Shown here piece after piece: positions 26,164-35,064 of a DNA stretch of 50,286 nucleotides. The stretch spans positions 1 to 50,286 of the forward strand of contig NZ_JAUNPC010000008.1 in the NCBI RefSeq assembly GCF_030536915.1, given 5' to 3'. The number at the start of each line of letters is the position of its first letter. Position 1 is the first letter of the stretch. Below the pieces are notes generated by a model. That model saw nothing but the letters and a program-made list of their open reading frames with translations. It was not told the DNA's origin and ran no database searches. Made by a program: the position numbers and the translations under genes. This DNA is from Paracoccus sp. (in: a-proteobacteria) (GTDB taxonomy: Bacteria; Pseudomonadota; Alphaproteobacteria; Rhodobacterales; Rhodobacteraceae).

Positions 26164-29100
26164 CTACTCCGCCGCCGCAGGCCCGGCCCGGTTCAGTCCC
26201 AGCCGCCGCTGCAACCAGCCGCCGATCCGTTCCTGCCCGCCATGCAGCAGCGAGAACAGCGAGGGCACGAACAGCATCGACAGCAGGGTGGACAGCAGCA
26301 GCCCCCCGATCACCGCAACCGCCATGGGCGAGCGGAACTCGGACCCTTCCGCCGAGGACAGCGCCGATGGCAGCATCCCCGCCGCCATGGCGATGGTGGT
26401 CATGATGATCGGCCGGGCCCGCTTGTGGACGGCGTCAAGGATCGCCTCGCGCTTGGGCGCCCCCCGCTCCATCGCCTGGATGGCGAACTCGACCAGCATG
26501 ATCGCGTTCTTGGTCACGATCCCCATCAGCATCAGGAAGCCGATGACCACCGCCATGCCGATGGCATTGCCGGTGACGAACAGCGCGAGGATTGCCCCGC
26601 CGATGGCCAGCGGCAGCGACAGAAGGATGCTGATCGGGGTCGCGAAGTTCTGGAACAGCAGCACCAGCACCACATAGACGAACAGCACCCCCGAGCCCAT
26701 GGCGAAGCCGAAGGCGCCGAAGACCTCGCCCATGATCTCGGCATCGCCCGAGGTCTGGAACTCGGTCCCCGGCGGCAACGCGATCTGGCCTTGCACCGCC
26801 TGCACCTGCGCCGCGACCGGTCCCAGCACCGCGCCATCGGCAAGGTTCGCCGACACGGTCGTGCGATAGCGCTGGTCATAGCGCGCGATCTGCGTGGCCC
26901 CCGCCGACAGCGAGACATCGGCGACCGCCCCCAGCGGCACCTGCCCGACCGAGGAGGGCACGCGCAGGTTCCGCAACTGCATCAGGTCCTCGCGCGCGGC
27001 TTCGTTCAGGCGGACCATGATCGGCACCTGCTCGTCGCCGGCGTTGAACTTGGGCAGGTTCGCCTCGGCGTCCCCCAGCGTCGCCACCAGCAGCGTCTGC
27101 GCCATGGCGGCAGTGGACACGCCAAGCTGCGCCGCGATGTCGGGGCGCGGCGTGATCTGGATCTCGGGCCGCTGCAGGGCCGAGGACGAGGTGACGCTTT
27201 CCAGTTCCGCCATCCCCCGCATCTCGGCCACCAGCAGGTCGGCGGCATGGGCCGCGCCCGCCTCGGTGTCGCCCAGCACGCTGATGGTCAGGTCGTTGGC
27301 CCCGGCCTCGTTCTGGAAGTTCAGGCGCACGTCGGGCGTGTCGGCCAGCAGCGTCTTCAACTGCTCCTCGATCTCGAACTGCGTGCGCTCGCGGCTGGCC
27401 TTGTTGCCGTAGTTGATCATCAGCCGCGACTTGGTCGGCTCGGATGTCCCACCCATGACGAAGACCGACTGCACCTCGGGGATGACACCGACGCGGGCGG
27501 TCAGGGCGCGCGTGATGCCTTCGTTCTGGTCCACGGTCGATCCGGGGGGCAGCTCGACCTCGATCTGGCTGCGGCCCACGTCCGAGGCCGCGATGAACTC
27601 GGTCGGCAGCAGCGTGGCCGACCAGATGGAACCTGCGAAGACGCCGAAGCCCAGCAGCAGCGTCAGCCAGCGGTGGCGCATGGTCCAGCCCAGCACCCGC
27701 ATCAGCCCGCGCATGGCGCGGCCGTCGCGCGGCTCTTCGGTATGGCCGGTGCCGCGCATGAAATAGGCCGACAGCATCGGCGTGATGATCCGCGCCACAA
27801 GCAGCGAGAACAGGACGGATACCGCCACCGTCAGGCCGAACTGCTTGAAATACTGCCCCGCGATCCCGCCCATGAAGGCCACCGGCGCAAAGACCGCGAC
27901 GATGGAAAAGCTGATCGCGATCACGGTGGTGCCGATCTCGCTCGCCGCCTCTTCCGAGGCCTGGTAGGGCGACGAGCCCATGTGCATGTGCCGGACGATG
28001 TTCTCGATCTCGACGATGGCGTCGTCCACCAGGATGCCCGTCACCAGCGTGATCGCCAGCAGGCTGATCCCGTTCAGGGTGAAGCCGAGCCACTGCATGA
28101 CGAAGAAGGTCGGGATCACCGACAGCGGCAGCGCGATGGCCGCGATCACAGTCGCCCGCCAGTTGCGCAAAAACAGCAACACCACGATCACCGCCAGCGC
28201 CGCGCCCTCGTAAAGCGTGTGCATGGCGGTTTCATAGGACTGCTCGGTATAGGTCGTGGTGTCATCGACCAGCGTGATCGTCAGGTTCGGATAGCGTTCG
28301 GCCATCTCGGCCAGCCGCTCCTTGGCATTGTCGCCGGCCATCAGGTCGGATTCGCCGGTCGCACGATAGACGCCGAAGGCCACCACGGGCTTGCCGTCCA
28401 GCAGCGCAAAGCTGCGCTCGTCGCTGGGGCCATCGGTCACGGTGCCAAGCTGGTCCAGCCGCACGGTCTTGCCGCCGGCGATGGAGATCGGCGTGGCCGC
28501 AAGCTGCGCCACCGTGTCGGCGGACCCCAGCGTGCGGATGGAATATTCCGTTCCCGCCAGATCGCCGCGCCCGCCGCCCGCATTGAGGTTCTGCGCCCGC
28601 AGCGCGTTCGAGACCTCGGCCGCCGTCAGCCCGTGGGCCAGCAGCCGGTCGGGGTCCAGCGCGACCTCGATCTGGCGGTCGGCGCCGCCGATGCGGCTGA
28701 CCTGGCCGATGCCCCGCAGGGTCGTCAATTCGCGGGCGATCACGTCGTCCACGAACTTGGACAGGCCCTCGATGGACCGGGTCGGGTCGCCCACCGCATA
28801 GGTCAGGATCGGCATCCCCGTCACGTCGAGGCGGCGGACCAGCGGCTCGGTGATCGACTGCGGCAGGTCGGCCCGCACGCTTGCCACCGCGTCCTTGACG
28901 TCATTCAGCGCCCGGTCGCTATCGGTCTCCAGCTCGAACTCGACGGTCAGGCTGGCCGCGCCGTCAGACGCCGTCGAGGTCACATGGCGCATCCCCTGGA
29001 TGTTCGAGATCTGGTCCTCGATGGGCCGGACGACCTGCGAGATCAGCTCGGTCGGCGCGGCGCCCGGCTGGCCGACCGTGACCTGGATGATCGGCAGGTC

Positions 29101-29220
29101 GATGTTCGGCATCGCCGTGACCGGCAGCCGCATGAAGCTGACCAGCCCCAAGACCAGCAGCACGAGGAAGACCGCGATGGGCGGAACCGGGTGGCGGATC
29201 GACCAGGTGGAAAGGTTCAT
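26164..29220 (-). CDS. RND efflux pump permease (AcrB/HAE1-like)
   Basis: This 1018-residue inner-membrane protein uses the proton gradient to export drugs or other amphiphiles. It has the two-fold RND layout: helix 1 near residue 12, a large periplasmic porter loop, helices 2-7, then the repeat. The proton-relay acids lie in GILVDDAIVEIENIVRHM (the DD pair) and the relay lysine in GIVTKNAIMLVEFAIQA. Other family blocks are MPNIDLPIIQV and LPPGSTVDQNEG. The start at 29220 (MNLSTWSIRHPVPP) overlaps the stop of the adaptor gene by four bases (ATGA), so translation is coupled. No outer-membrane channel gene is adjacent, so a TolC-like partner must be elsewhere. Substrate unknown. Confidence 0.93.
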   Translation of the reverse strand: MNLSTWSIRHPVPPIAVFLVLLVLGLVSFMRLPVTAMPNIDLPIIQVTVGQPGAAPTELISQVVRPIEDQISNIQGMRHVTSTASDGAASLTVEFELETDSDRALNDVKDAVASVRADLPQSITEPLVRRLDVTGMPILTYAVGDPTRSIEGLSKFVDDVIARELTTLRGIGQVSRIGGADRQIEVALDPDRLLAHGLTAAEVSNALRAQNLNAGGGRGDLAGTEYSIRTLGSADTVAQLAATPISIAGGKTVRLDQLGTVTDGPSDERSFALLDGKPVVAFGVYRATGESDLMAGDNAKERLAEMAERYPNLTITLVDDTTTYTEQSYETAMHTLYEGAALAVIVVLLFLRNWRATVIAAIALPLSVIPTFFVMQWLGFTLNGISLLAITLVTGILVDDAIVEIENIVRHMHMGSSPYQASEEAASEIGTTVIAISFSIVAVFAPVAFMGGIAGQYFKQFGLTVAVSVLFSLLVARIITPMLSAYFMRGTGHTEEPRDGRAMRGLMRVLGWTMRHRWLTLLLGFGVFAGSIWSATLLPTEFIAASDVGRSQIEVELPPGSTVDQNEGITRALTARVGVIPEVQSVFVMGGTSEPTKSRLMINYGNKASRERTQFEIEEQLKTLLADTPDVRLNFQNEAGANDLTISVLGDTEAGAAHAADLLVAEMRGMAELESVTSSSALQRPEIQITPRPDIAAQLGVSTAAMAQTLLVATLGDAEANLPKFNAGDEQVPIMVRLNEAAREDLMQLRNLRVPSSVGQVPLGAVADVSLSAGATQIARYDQRYRTTVSANLADGAVLGPVAAQVQAVQGQIALPPGTEFQTSGDAEIMGEVFGAFGFAMGSGVLFVYVVLVLLFQNFATPISILLSLPLAIGGAILALFVTGNAIGMAVVIGFLMLMGIVTKNAIMLVEFAIQAMERGAPKREAILDAVHKRARPIIMTTIAMAAGMLPSALSSAEGSEFRSPMAVAVIGGLLLSTLLSMLFVPSLFSLLHGGQERIGGWLQRRLGLNRAGPAAAE

Positions 29221-30476
29221 GGCTGCGCCCCGGCGGATGCCGCCGTTCCCGCCTCGGCATCGGGCGGAACGGCCACGGCCAGTGCCACCGTGGGCGGCGC
29301 ATCGAGGCTGTCGGTCGTGACATTGACCCGGTCGCCGGTGGTGAAGAAGGCGCCGGCGCGGGCGATCACCGTCTCGCCGGCGGCCACACCCTCGCGGATC
29401 TCGCGCCGGTCCTGCCACAGAAGGCCCGCGTCCACCGCGCGGGTTTCCACGATGCCGTCGGCGACAACCTGAACCCGTTCGCCCGAGGCATCGGCAAGGA
29501 TGGCCGAGGCGGGCACCGTCACCGCCTCGCGCCGTTCGGTGACGATGTCGCCGCTGGCGAAAAGCCCGGTCAGCAGGCGGTCGTCGGTATCCAGCGCCAC
29601 CCGGACAAGGCCCAGCCGCGTGGTCGGGTCGACCGCCGCCGGCAACTGGCGCACCCGGCCGTCCACGCGGCCCACGCCCGCGACCTCAAGCTCAACCGGC
29701 TGGCCCGGCTGCAGCAGGGGCAGGTCGGTCTCGATCACCTCGCCCTCGAACTCGATCGAGCCATCCGCGATCAGGGTGAACATCGGCCCCGCCGCCGCCG
29801 AGGCGATGGTGCCCAGTTCGGCATTGCGGCTGGCGACGCGGCCCTCGACGGGCGACATGATGCGGGTGCGGTCCAGGTTCAGTTGCGCGATCTCGCGCGC
29901 GGCCCGCGCCTGTGCCTCGACCGCCTGGGCGACGGCCAGCCCTTCGCGGACGCTGGCTGCCGCCGCGCGGGCCGAGGCTTCCGCCACCACCGCCTGATCC
30001 AGCGCGGCCTGCGTGCCGCTGCCGCTTTGCCGCAGCGATTGCGCCCGTTCCAGCGCCGTGACCGCCTGCGCCAGCGCCGCCTCGGTCGAGGAAATCTGGC
30101 TCTGCGCTTGGGCGACGCTGGCGACGGCCCGCTGCAACTCGGCATCGGCCTGCGCCAGTTGCGCCCGCAGGGTGGTGTCGGACAAGCGGGCGAGTTCCTG
30201 CCCGGCCCCGATCCGGTCGCCCGGCTCGGCGCCGAGCGAGACGATTTCCAGCCCCTCGACCTGCGGATAGACTTGCACCTGCGCGCGGGCGACCAGCGTG
30301 CCGGACAGCGGCACCCGCCGCTGCACCTCGGCCGGGGCGGCGGCTGCGACCGTCACCGTTGGCAGGGCGGCCTGCGCGGGTTCGGCCGGGACCTTGTCCG
30401 GCGGGGCGCCCCCCATCGGCAGCGCCGCGCCGGGGGCCAGCAGGAACAGGGCTGCGATAAGGGAAAGGCGCCGCAT
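29217..30476 (-). CDS. RND efflux periplasmic adaptor (membrane fusion protein)
   Basis: This 419-residue protein is the periplasmic adaptor that links the RND permease to an outer-membrane channel. The N-terminus is a signal sequence (MRRLSLIAALFLLAPGAALP) without a lipobox cysteine, so it is probably soluble or uncleaved rather than a lipoprotein. The barrel-sandwich half (VYPQVEGLEIVSLGAEPGDRIGAG) is followed by a long alanine/glutamine-rich coiled-coil hairpin (about 105-205). The second lipoyl half-motif is DRTRIMSPVEGRVASRNAELG. A beta-barrel domain follows. It is the first gene of the pair; the start at 30476 has GAGAGA upstream. No regulator gene is adjacent. Confidence 0.9.
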   Translation of the reverse strand: MRRLSLIAALFLLAPGAALPMGGAPPDKVPAEPAQAALPTVTVAAAAPAEVQRRVPLSGTLVARAQVQVYPQVEGLEIVSLGAEPGDRIGAGQELARLSDTTLRAQLAQADAELQRAVASVAQAQSQISSTEAALAQAVTALERAQSLRQSGSGTQAALDQAVVAEASARAAAASVREGLAVAQAVEAQARAAREIAQLNLDRTRIMSPVEGRVASRNAELGTIASAAAGPMFTLIADGSIEFEGEVIETDLPLLQPGQPVELEVAGVGRVDGRVRQLPAAVDPTTRLGLVRVALDTDDRLLTGLFASGDIVTERREAVTVPASAILADASGERVQVVADGIVETRAVDAGLLWQDRREIREGVAAGETVIARAGAFFTTGDRVNVTTDSLDAPPTVALAVAVPPDAEAGTAASAGAQP

Positions 30477-30563
30477 GGGTGATGTCTCTCTGGTGCCGGT
30501 GGCACATAGGCGCGAGCATATCCTGCGGCAATGGCGGCGTCTGCGGTGACGGCGCGGCGGTGC

Positions 30564-31340
30564 CTAGATGTTGACCTTGACGCCCGGCAGCCGCAGTTCG
30601 GTCAGCAGGTCGCGCAATTCCTGCCGGGCGGCGATGTTGGACATCGACAGCGCCTGGGTGCCGACGTCGCGCAGGTCCAGCAGGGTCAACCCGCGCGGGA
30701 ACAGTTCGCGGAAGATCACCCGCTCGGCAAAGCCCGCCGCGACGCGGAAGCCAATGCGGCGGGACAGACGGGTCAGGGCCTCGCCGACTTTGCGCTTGTT
30801 GTGCATTTCCGTGGTGCCGAGGCGGTTGCGCAGCACCACCCAGTCGATCGGCCCGGCCCCCGCTTGGCCCCGCAACTGCCGCGCGGACCACACCATCTCG
30901 GCATAGATCGACGGTCCCAGCACCTCGCCCTGCGGCGAGATGCGCGCCAGCAGGTCGAAGTCGATGAAGCTGTCGTTCATCGGCGTGACCAGCGTGTCGG
31001 CAAGGGTATGCGCCATCTGGCTGAGCTTGGTGTGAGAACCGGGGCAGTCGATCACAATGAAGTCATGGTCCGCGTCCAGCGCTGCCACGGCCGGGGACAG
31101 CGGGTCCGTCCCATCGTCGCGCGACAACTCGCCCAGCGTGGGACCGGGCAGGTCCAGCCCCTCGCCTTCGACAAAGGCGCGGCGGTTTTCCAGATAGCGG
31201 CCGAAGCTGCGCTGGCGCACGTCAAGGTCCAGCGCGCCAACCCTGTGCCCCATCCGAGCCAGCGCCGTTGCCACATGCATCGAGGTCGTGGACTTGCCCG
31301 AACCGCCCTTTTCGTTGCCCACGACAATGATATGCGCCAC
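30564..31340 (-). CDS. mipZ: MipZ-type division-plane positioning ATPase
   Basis: This 258-residue ParA/MinD-superfamily ATPase matches MipZ, which in alphaproteobacteria binds ParB near the poles and prevents FtsZ assembly there, placing the septum at midcell. The deviant Walker A is KGGSGKST (residues 11-18). Walker A' is DLDVRQRSFGRYLENR, with the long following insertion that marks MipZ, and Walker B is FIVIDCPG. NDSFIDFDLLARI is also typical. The start MAHIIVVGNEKGG is canonical. It is divergent from a small doubtful ORF across a 203-base region and is not in a par operon here. Confidence 0.9.
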   Translation of the reverse strand: MAHIIVVGNEKGGSGKSTTSMHVATALARMGHRVGALDLDVRQRSFGRYLENRRAFVEGEGLDLPGPTLGELSRDDGTDPLSPAVAALDADHDFIVIDCPGSHTKLSQMAHTLADTLVTPMNDSFIDFDLLARISPQGEVLGPSIYAEMVWSARQLRGQAGAGPIDWVVLRNRLGTTEMHNKRKVGEALTRLSRRIGFRVAAGFAERVIFRELFPRGLTLLDLRDVGTQALSMSNIAARQELRDLLTELRLPGVKVNI

Positions 31341-31543
31341 GAATCGCCCCGTTCCAAACCGGCAGAAAGTTAGCGGGAGAGTTCCCGCAAGTCATGGTGG
31401 CTGCAAAAGCCACCCATCGGGGCAGGATTCAATCAGCGGCTCGCCGCCGACGCAACCGGCAAGCCGATCTGCACGCAGGACGGGAACGATCCCGCACTGG
31501 TAAAGTTAGGCATCGGTTAACGAGTATCATGGTAGGCTGATTC

Positions 31544-31759
31544 ATGTTCAATCATGCTGATCAAGGGGTCCCAGGACCCTCGTCCCGAATCGCCGCCGTA
31601 TCCTGCGGTCGCGGTGGAACCATCCAGGGCCGGATCGTCGCCCGATCAGCGGACGGAAGCGTGACGTTGCTGACGCCGCAGGGCTGGGTGACGGGACGCC
31701 CGGTTTCACCCGAGAACACAAGCCCCAAGGGCTTCATCGGGTCGATCTTCCGCCGTTGA
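31544..31759 (+). CDS. Small hypothetical protein, 71 residues
   Basis: This is an open frame of 71 residues between divergent mipZ and convergent rpmE. The middle, IQGRIVARSADGSVTLLTPQGWVTGRPV, looks protein-like, with alternating strands and glycine turns. The basic hydrophobic end GFIGSIFRR could be a membrane or partner tag. No family is recognised. The ribosome-binding site is weak (GGTAGG about 10 bases upstream). A TTAACGA motif lies at about 31517, some 27 bases before the start. It may be a genuine small gene; the minus strand across it holds nothing better. Confidence 0.45.
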   Translation: MFNHADQGVPGPSSRIAAVSCGRGGTIQGRIVARSADGSVTLLTPQGWVTGRPVSPENTSPKGFIGSIFRR

Positions 31760-31767
31760 ACCGTGAA

Positions 31768-31796
31768 TAAAAATGCCGCCCCGACCGGGGCGGCAT
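31768..31796 (-). terminator. Terminator of the rpsP-rpmE operon
   Basis: A 10-bp stem pairs ATGCCGCCCC (31773-31782) with GGGGCGGCAT (31787-31796) around a 4-base loop. On the minus strand TTTTATT-type sequence follows, so it ends transcription after rpmE. It could also serve the small plus-strand ORF. Confidence 0.75.
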
Positions 31797-31817
31797 CTTC
31801 TGATGCAGCGGCCGGGA

Positions 31818-32039
31818 TCAGAAGCCCAGGCCGGCGTATTTGTTCTTGAACCGGGACACGCGGCCCCCGGTGTCCATCAGCTTGGCCGAGCCGCCGGTCC
31901 AGGCCGGGTGCGAGGTCGGGTCGATGTCCAGAGACATCGTGTCGCCCTCTTTCCCCCAGGTGGACCGGGTCTGGTAGGTCGTGCCATCCGTCATCTTGAC
32001 GGTGATCATGTGGTATTCGGGATGGGTATCGGCTTTCAT
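31818..32039 (-). CDS. rpmE: 50S ribosomal protein L31
   Basis: This 73-residue ribosomal protein begins [29 protein letters not shown], with the central HPAWTGG and RFKNKYAGL of L31. It lacks the zinc-binding cysteines of the C+ form, so it is the zinc-independent type usual in alphaproteobacteria. It is the last gene of the translation block, 11 bases after rplS, and is followed by a strong terminator. Confidence 0.95.
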   Translation of the reverse strand: MKADTHPEYHMITVKMTDGTTYQTRSTWGKEGDTMSLDIDPTSHPAWTGGSAKLMDTGGRVSRFKNKYAGLGF

Positions 32040-32050
32040 CGCGCGCGACC

Positions 32051-32449
32051 TCAGGCGTTCTGGTTGGCGTCGGCCTTGGCGGCCTTCGGCTTGTAGTTGG
32101 AGACTTCGGCGATACGGGCGGATTTGCCGCGGCGATCGCGCAGGTAATACAGCTTGGCGCGGCGGACGCGGCCACGGCGCACGACCTCGATCGAATCGAC
32201 GTTGGTCGAATACAGCGGGAACACGCGCTCGACCCCCTCGCCGAAGGAGATCTTGCGGACGGTGAAGGACGCGGCCAGCGTGTCGCCGCCCCTGCGGCTG
32301 ATGCAGACGCCTTCGTACATCTGCACGCGGGTGCGGGTGCCTTCCGTCACCTTGTAGCCGACGCGGACGGTGTCGCCGGCCTTGAAGTCGGGAATGGTCT
32401 TGCCAAGCGAGGCGATCTGCTCGGCTTCCAGTTGGGCGATCAGGTTCAT
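32051..32449 (-). CDS. rplS: 50S ribosomal protein L19
   Basis: L19 sits at the subunit interface of the ribosome. The 132-residue protein has [48 protein letters not shown] and [28 protein letters not shown], all standard. The ATG at 32449 is chosen over a longer frame that overlaps trmD. The extended C-terminal tail ([13 protein letters not shown]) is common in alphaproteobacterial L19. It is 13 bases after trmD. Confidence 0.96.
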   Translation of the reverse strand: MNLIAQLEAEQIASLGKTIPDFKAGDTVRVGYKVTEGTRTRVQMYEGVCISRRGGDTLAASFTVRKISFGEGVERVFPLYSTNVDSIEVVRRGRVRRAKLYYLRDRRGKSARIAEVSNYKPKAAKADANQNA

Positions 32450-32462
32450 CGCGGGTTCCTTG

Positions 32463-33311
32463 TCATGGCTCGGGGTGGTCCCCCGATTGGTCTGATGCGC
32501 CCGAGAGCTGCGTCCTTCGGTTCGGGTCCATACCGTCACGGTATGCCCGCCACAGGTCGGGGCGGCGTTCCTTTGTCAGCCTTTCGGCTTCCTCCTGCCG
32601 CCAACGCGAAATTGCCGCGTGGTTGCCCGACAGAAGAACATCGGGGATCGCGCGGGTTTCCCATTCGGCGGGCTTCGTGTACTGCGGATGCTCAAGCAGG
32701 CCGTGGGAAAAGGACTCCTCGGCCAGAGATTCCTGATTCCCCAGCACGCGCGGTATAAGGCGGACCGTCGCGTCGATCAAGACCTGAGCGGCGATCTCCC
32801 CTCCGGTCAGGACATAATCGCCGATGGAGATTTCCGTGACGTCAAAGGCGTCCAGCACCCGCTGGTCCACGCCCTCGAACCGCCCGCAGATGAGGGTGAC
32901 GCCGGGGCCTTGCGCCAGACGCCGCGCGATGGCTTGCGTCAGCGGGCGGCCGCGGGGGGAGAGATAGACCACCGGCAGGCCAGGGGCGGCAGCTTTCGCC
33001 TCCCGCAGGGCGGCGGCCATGACGTCGGGCCGGATGACCATGCCCGCGCCGCCGCCGGCGGGCGTGTCGTCCACGTTGCGGTGCTTGCCGATGCCGTGGT
33101 CGCGCAACTGGATCGTGCGCAGCGTCCACAAGCCTTCGGTCAGCGCGCGGCCCGTCAGCGACAGGCCCAGCGTGCCCGGGAAGGCTTCGGGGAACAGGGT
33201 GATGACCTGCGCGGTCCATGCGCCCGCGAGTTCCGGCGGCGCCATCAGGTCGCGCGGCCGCAGCGTCGGGCGCACGGCAACCCGACCATGAGAGCGGGAG
33301 GGTTCAGCCAT
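32463..33311 (-). CDS. trmD: tRNA (guanine-N1)-methyltransferase
   Basis: TrmD methylates G37 next to the anticodon of several tRNAs with S-adenosylmethionine. The 282-residue protein has the SPOUT knot sequences [32 protein letters not shown] and [13 protein letters not shown], and the tRNA-binding [10 protein letters not shown]. The ATG at 33311 gives an N-terminal extension ([17 protein letters not shown]) that I recall from other Rhodobacterales TrmD proteins; the ATG at 33245 would give the shorter classical form. The start overlaps the stop of the unknown membrane-protein gene by 8 bases. A short tail after GMDPNRRTQ is not conserved. Confidence 0.94.
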   Translation of the reverse strand: MAEPSRSHGRVAVRPTLRPRDLMAPPELAGAWTAQVITLFPEAFPGTLGLSLTGRALTEGLWTLRTIQLRDHGIGKHRNVDDTPAGGGAGMVIRPDVMAAALREAKAAAPGLPVVYLSPRGRPLTQAIARRLAQGPGVTLICGRFEGVDQRVLDAFDVTEISIGDYVLTGGEIAAQVLIDATVRLIPRVLGNQESLAEESFSHGLLEHPQYTKPAEWETRAIPDVLLSGNHAAISRWRQEEAERLTKERRPDLWRAYRDGMDPNRRTQLSGASDQSGDHPEP

Positions 33312-33657
33312 CGCGGCCCCCGACCGGGAACCAGCCGGTTCCTGCCAGCACCGCGCCCGCGGCGGACAAGGCCAGAGGACCCAGGCCGCCCCAGTTGGCG
33401 GACCAGCCGAGGTTGCGGGTGACTGCATCGGTGCCAAAATAAAGTGCCGCGCAACCCACGGCCGCCGCTGCCGTGGCCCCTGCGAGATGGAAGGGCGAAC
33501 GCCAGGTTTCCGCAGGCGCCGCCAGCACCAGCCCGAAGACGGCGAGCAGGGCAAACAGCCCGACCGACCAGCCCCCCACTCGGCCGAACCCCGCCAATAT
33601 CGGCCCGGCGAAGATCAGCGCCCGGCCGATCCACTGGCGCGAGGAGGTCCTATTCAT
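33304..33657 (-). CDS. Unknown membrane protein between rimM and trmD
   Basis: This 117-residue protein has about four hydrophobic stretches (about residues 10-25, 30-46, 57-76 and 90-107) and few charged residues, so it is probably an inner-membrane protein. No family is recognised. Its start overlaps the rimM stop by 8 bases and its stop overlaps the trmD start by 8 bases, so it is translationally locked into the ribosome-maturation operon. That tight coupling argues for a real gene rather than noise. Its job is unknown; operon position alone does not show a ribosomal role. Confidence 0.75.
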   Translation of the reverse strand: MNRTSSRQWIGRALIFAGPILAGFGRVGGWSVGLFALLAVFGLVLAAPAETWRSPFHLAGATAAAAVGCAALYFGTDAVTRNLGWSANWGGLGPLALSAAGAVLAGTGWFPVGGRDG

Positions 33658-34156
33658 CCGACCCCGGCGGGTCCGCGACGATCCGTTTGGCGGCCAGATC
33701 CACGGTCGGAACCGCCCCTTTCGTAAACGGAATCAACAGGATACCAGAGGCTCCGTAGACCTCAAGAATGTCGCCCGCGCCGTGGTCGTAGATGGCGCGG
33801 ACGCGGCCGAGGCTCGCGCCGCCCGTGTCCATCACCTCCAACCCGATCAGATCGGCGTGATAGAATTCGTCGTCGGGCAGCGATGGCAGCGCCGCCCGGT
33901 CGACCCACAGCGTCACGCCCTTGAGCGCGTCGGCCTGTTCCTTGGTCTCCACCCCCGACAGCCGGGCGCCGAGGCCACCGTTGACGGGACGGGTCAGCTT
34001 GACCGTGAAGCGGCGCTTGCCGTCCTCGCTGGTCAGTTCGCCATAGGTAGCGATGTCCTCGGCCACGGCGCAGAAGCTTTTCAGCCGCACCTCGCCGCGC
34101 ACGCCGAAGGCGCCGGCGATGGCGCCGACGCAGGTGCGGTTGGACGGATCAGCCAT
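33650..34156 (-). CDS. rimM: Ribosome maturation factor RimM
   Basis: RimM binds S19 and helps assemble the 30S head. The 168-residue protein has the N-terminal barrel ([20 protein letters not shown]) and the PRC-barrel C-terminal half ([32 protein letters not shown], then [20 protein letters not shown]). It lies between rpsP and the unknown membrane gene, as in the conserved rpsP-rimM-trmD-rplS order. Confidence 0.95.
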   Translation of the reverse strand: MADPSNRTCVGAIAGAFGVRGEVRLKSFCAVAEDIATYGELTSEDGKRRFTVKLTRPVNGGLGARLSGVETKEQADALKGVTLWVDRAALPSLPDDEFYHADLIGLEVMDTGGASLGRVRAIYDHGAGDILEVYGASGILLIPFTKGAVPTVDLAAKRIVADPPGSDE

Positions 34157-34213
34157 GCGGTTGCCCCCTGCCGAAAGGCGGGCGCGAGGCTGCGCCCGCC
34201 GATGATCCGTGGA

Positions 34214-34639
34214 TCAGGGCGACTCGGTGCCGCTGGTCGATTCCGAGGCGTCCAGCGCGGTCTCGTCGGTCGCGGCAGGGGCGTTGGCGGCCTCGGCGGC
34301 GGCGGCTTCGCGGGCGGCGCGCTTCTCGGCGCGGTCCTTCGCGGCCTTGCCCGGCTCGCCCTTTTTCAGGTTGGCGCGCTCGGTCTTTTCCTTCACGCCG
34401 GCGGCTTCCAGGAAGCGGGCCACGCGGTCGGTCGGCTGGGCACCCTTGGACAGCCAATGCTGCACGCGCTCGACGTCCATCTTGATCCGCTCTTCCGAAT
34501 CCTTGGGCAGCAGCGGGTTGTAAGTGCCCAGCTTTTCCAGGAAGCGGCCGTCGCGCGGCATGCGCGAGTCGGTCGCCACGATGGCGTAATGGGGACGCTT
34601 CTTGGACCCGCCGCGGGCGAGCCGGATCTTCATGGCCAT
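34214..34639 (-). CDS. rpsP: 30S ribosomal protein S16 with long C-terminal tail
   Basis: The first 80 or so residues of this 141-residue protein are normal S16 ([54 protein letters not shown]). From about residue 85 a tail of some 55 residues follows, first Lys/Glu/Ala-rich, then Ala/Thr/Ser-rich and acidic, probably disordered. Alphaproteobacterial S16 often has such extensions. AAGGAG lies 8 bases before the ATG at 34639; an ATG two codons later is an alternative. It opens the rimM-trmD-rplS-rpmE run. Confidence 0.95.
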   Translation of the reverse strand: MAMKIRLARGGSKKRPHYAIVATDSRMPRDGRFLEKLGTYNPLLPKDSEERIKMDVERVQHWLSKGAQPTDRVARFLEAAGVKEKTERANLKKGEPGKAAKDRAEKRAAREAAAAEAANAPAATDETALDASESTSGTESP

Positions 34640-34664
34640 AGGTTCATCTCCTTGATATGGCGTT

Positions 34665-34961
34665 TTATTTCTGGAACTGCTCGTGATGCCGGATGACCTC
34701 CGAGATCACGAAATTGAGGAACTTGCGGGCGAAGGCGGGGTCCAGATCCGCCTCGGCCGCCAGCCGTTCGAGCCGGGCGATCTGGGCGGATTCGCGCGCG
34801 GGGTCCGAGGGCGGCAGGTCGTGCTGGGCCTTGAGCCGGCCGACGGACTGGGTGTGCTTGAACCGCTCGGCCAGGGTGAAGACCAGCACGGCGTCCAGCC
34901 GGTCGATGCTGGCGCGATGGTCGGCCAGCAGTTCGGCGGCGCGGGCGGCAGGGTCGGTCAT
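34665..34961 (-). CDS. AroQ-type chorismate mutase
   Basis: This 98-residue all-helical protein matches the monofunctional AroQ chorismate mutase fold, which converts chorismate to prephenate for Phe and Tyr synthesis. Supporting stretches are [41 protein letters not shown] and [22 protein letters not shown]. The active-site Arg and Lys positions are plausible (R near 20, K near 38). The ATG at 34961 ([12 protein letters not shown]) is chosen; a longer frame to 35003 runs into the 11-bp repeat array. It lies between ffh and rpsP, a position I recall for this gene in Rhodobacteraceae. The array at 34987-35014 occupies its promoter region. Confidence 0.85.
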   Translation of the reverse strand: MTDPAARAAELLADHRASIDRLDAVLVFTLAERFKHTQSVGRLKAQHDLPPSDPARESAQIARLERLAAEADLDPAFARKFLNFVISEVIRHHEQFQK

Positions 34962-34986
34962 CGGGCGAATCCGGGCTGTGCAGGGG

Positions 34987-35014
34987 ATGCACGGTCCATG
35001 CACAGGCGATGCAC
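34987..35014. repeat. Three-unit ATGCAC array at an exact 11-bp period
   Basis: ATGCAC starts at 34987, 34998 and 35009, each 11 bases apart. The stretch 34986-35014 matches the reverse complement of the array at 12176-12204 at 25 of 29 positions. It lies 26-53 bases upstream of the chorismate mutase ATG, where a promoter would be expected, and 51 bases from the end of ffh. A protein-binding operator is a reasonable guess; nothing proves it. Confidence 0.75.
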
Positions 35015-35064
35015 GGACGGTATGAACCGCCTAGCCCCTGTTACCGGGATGCCGGTCAGCACCG

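Noticed and set aside
26242..29472. Open frame of 1076 codons on the plus strand opposite the RND permease
   Set aside because: Antisense shadow of an AcrB-like gene; composition is low-complexity and no motif is present.
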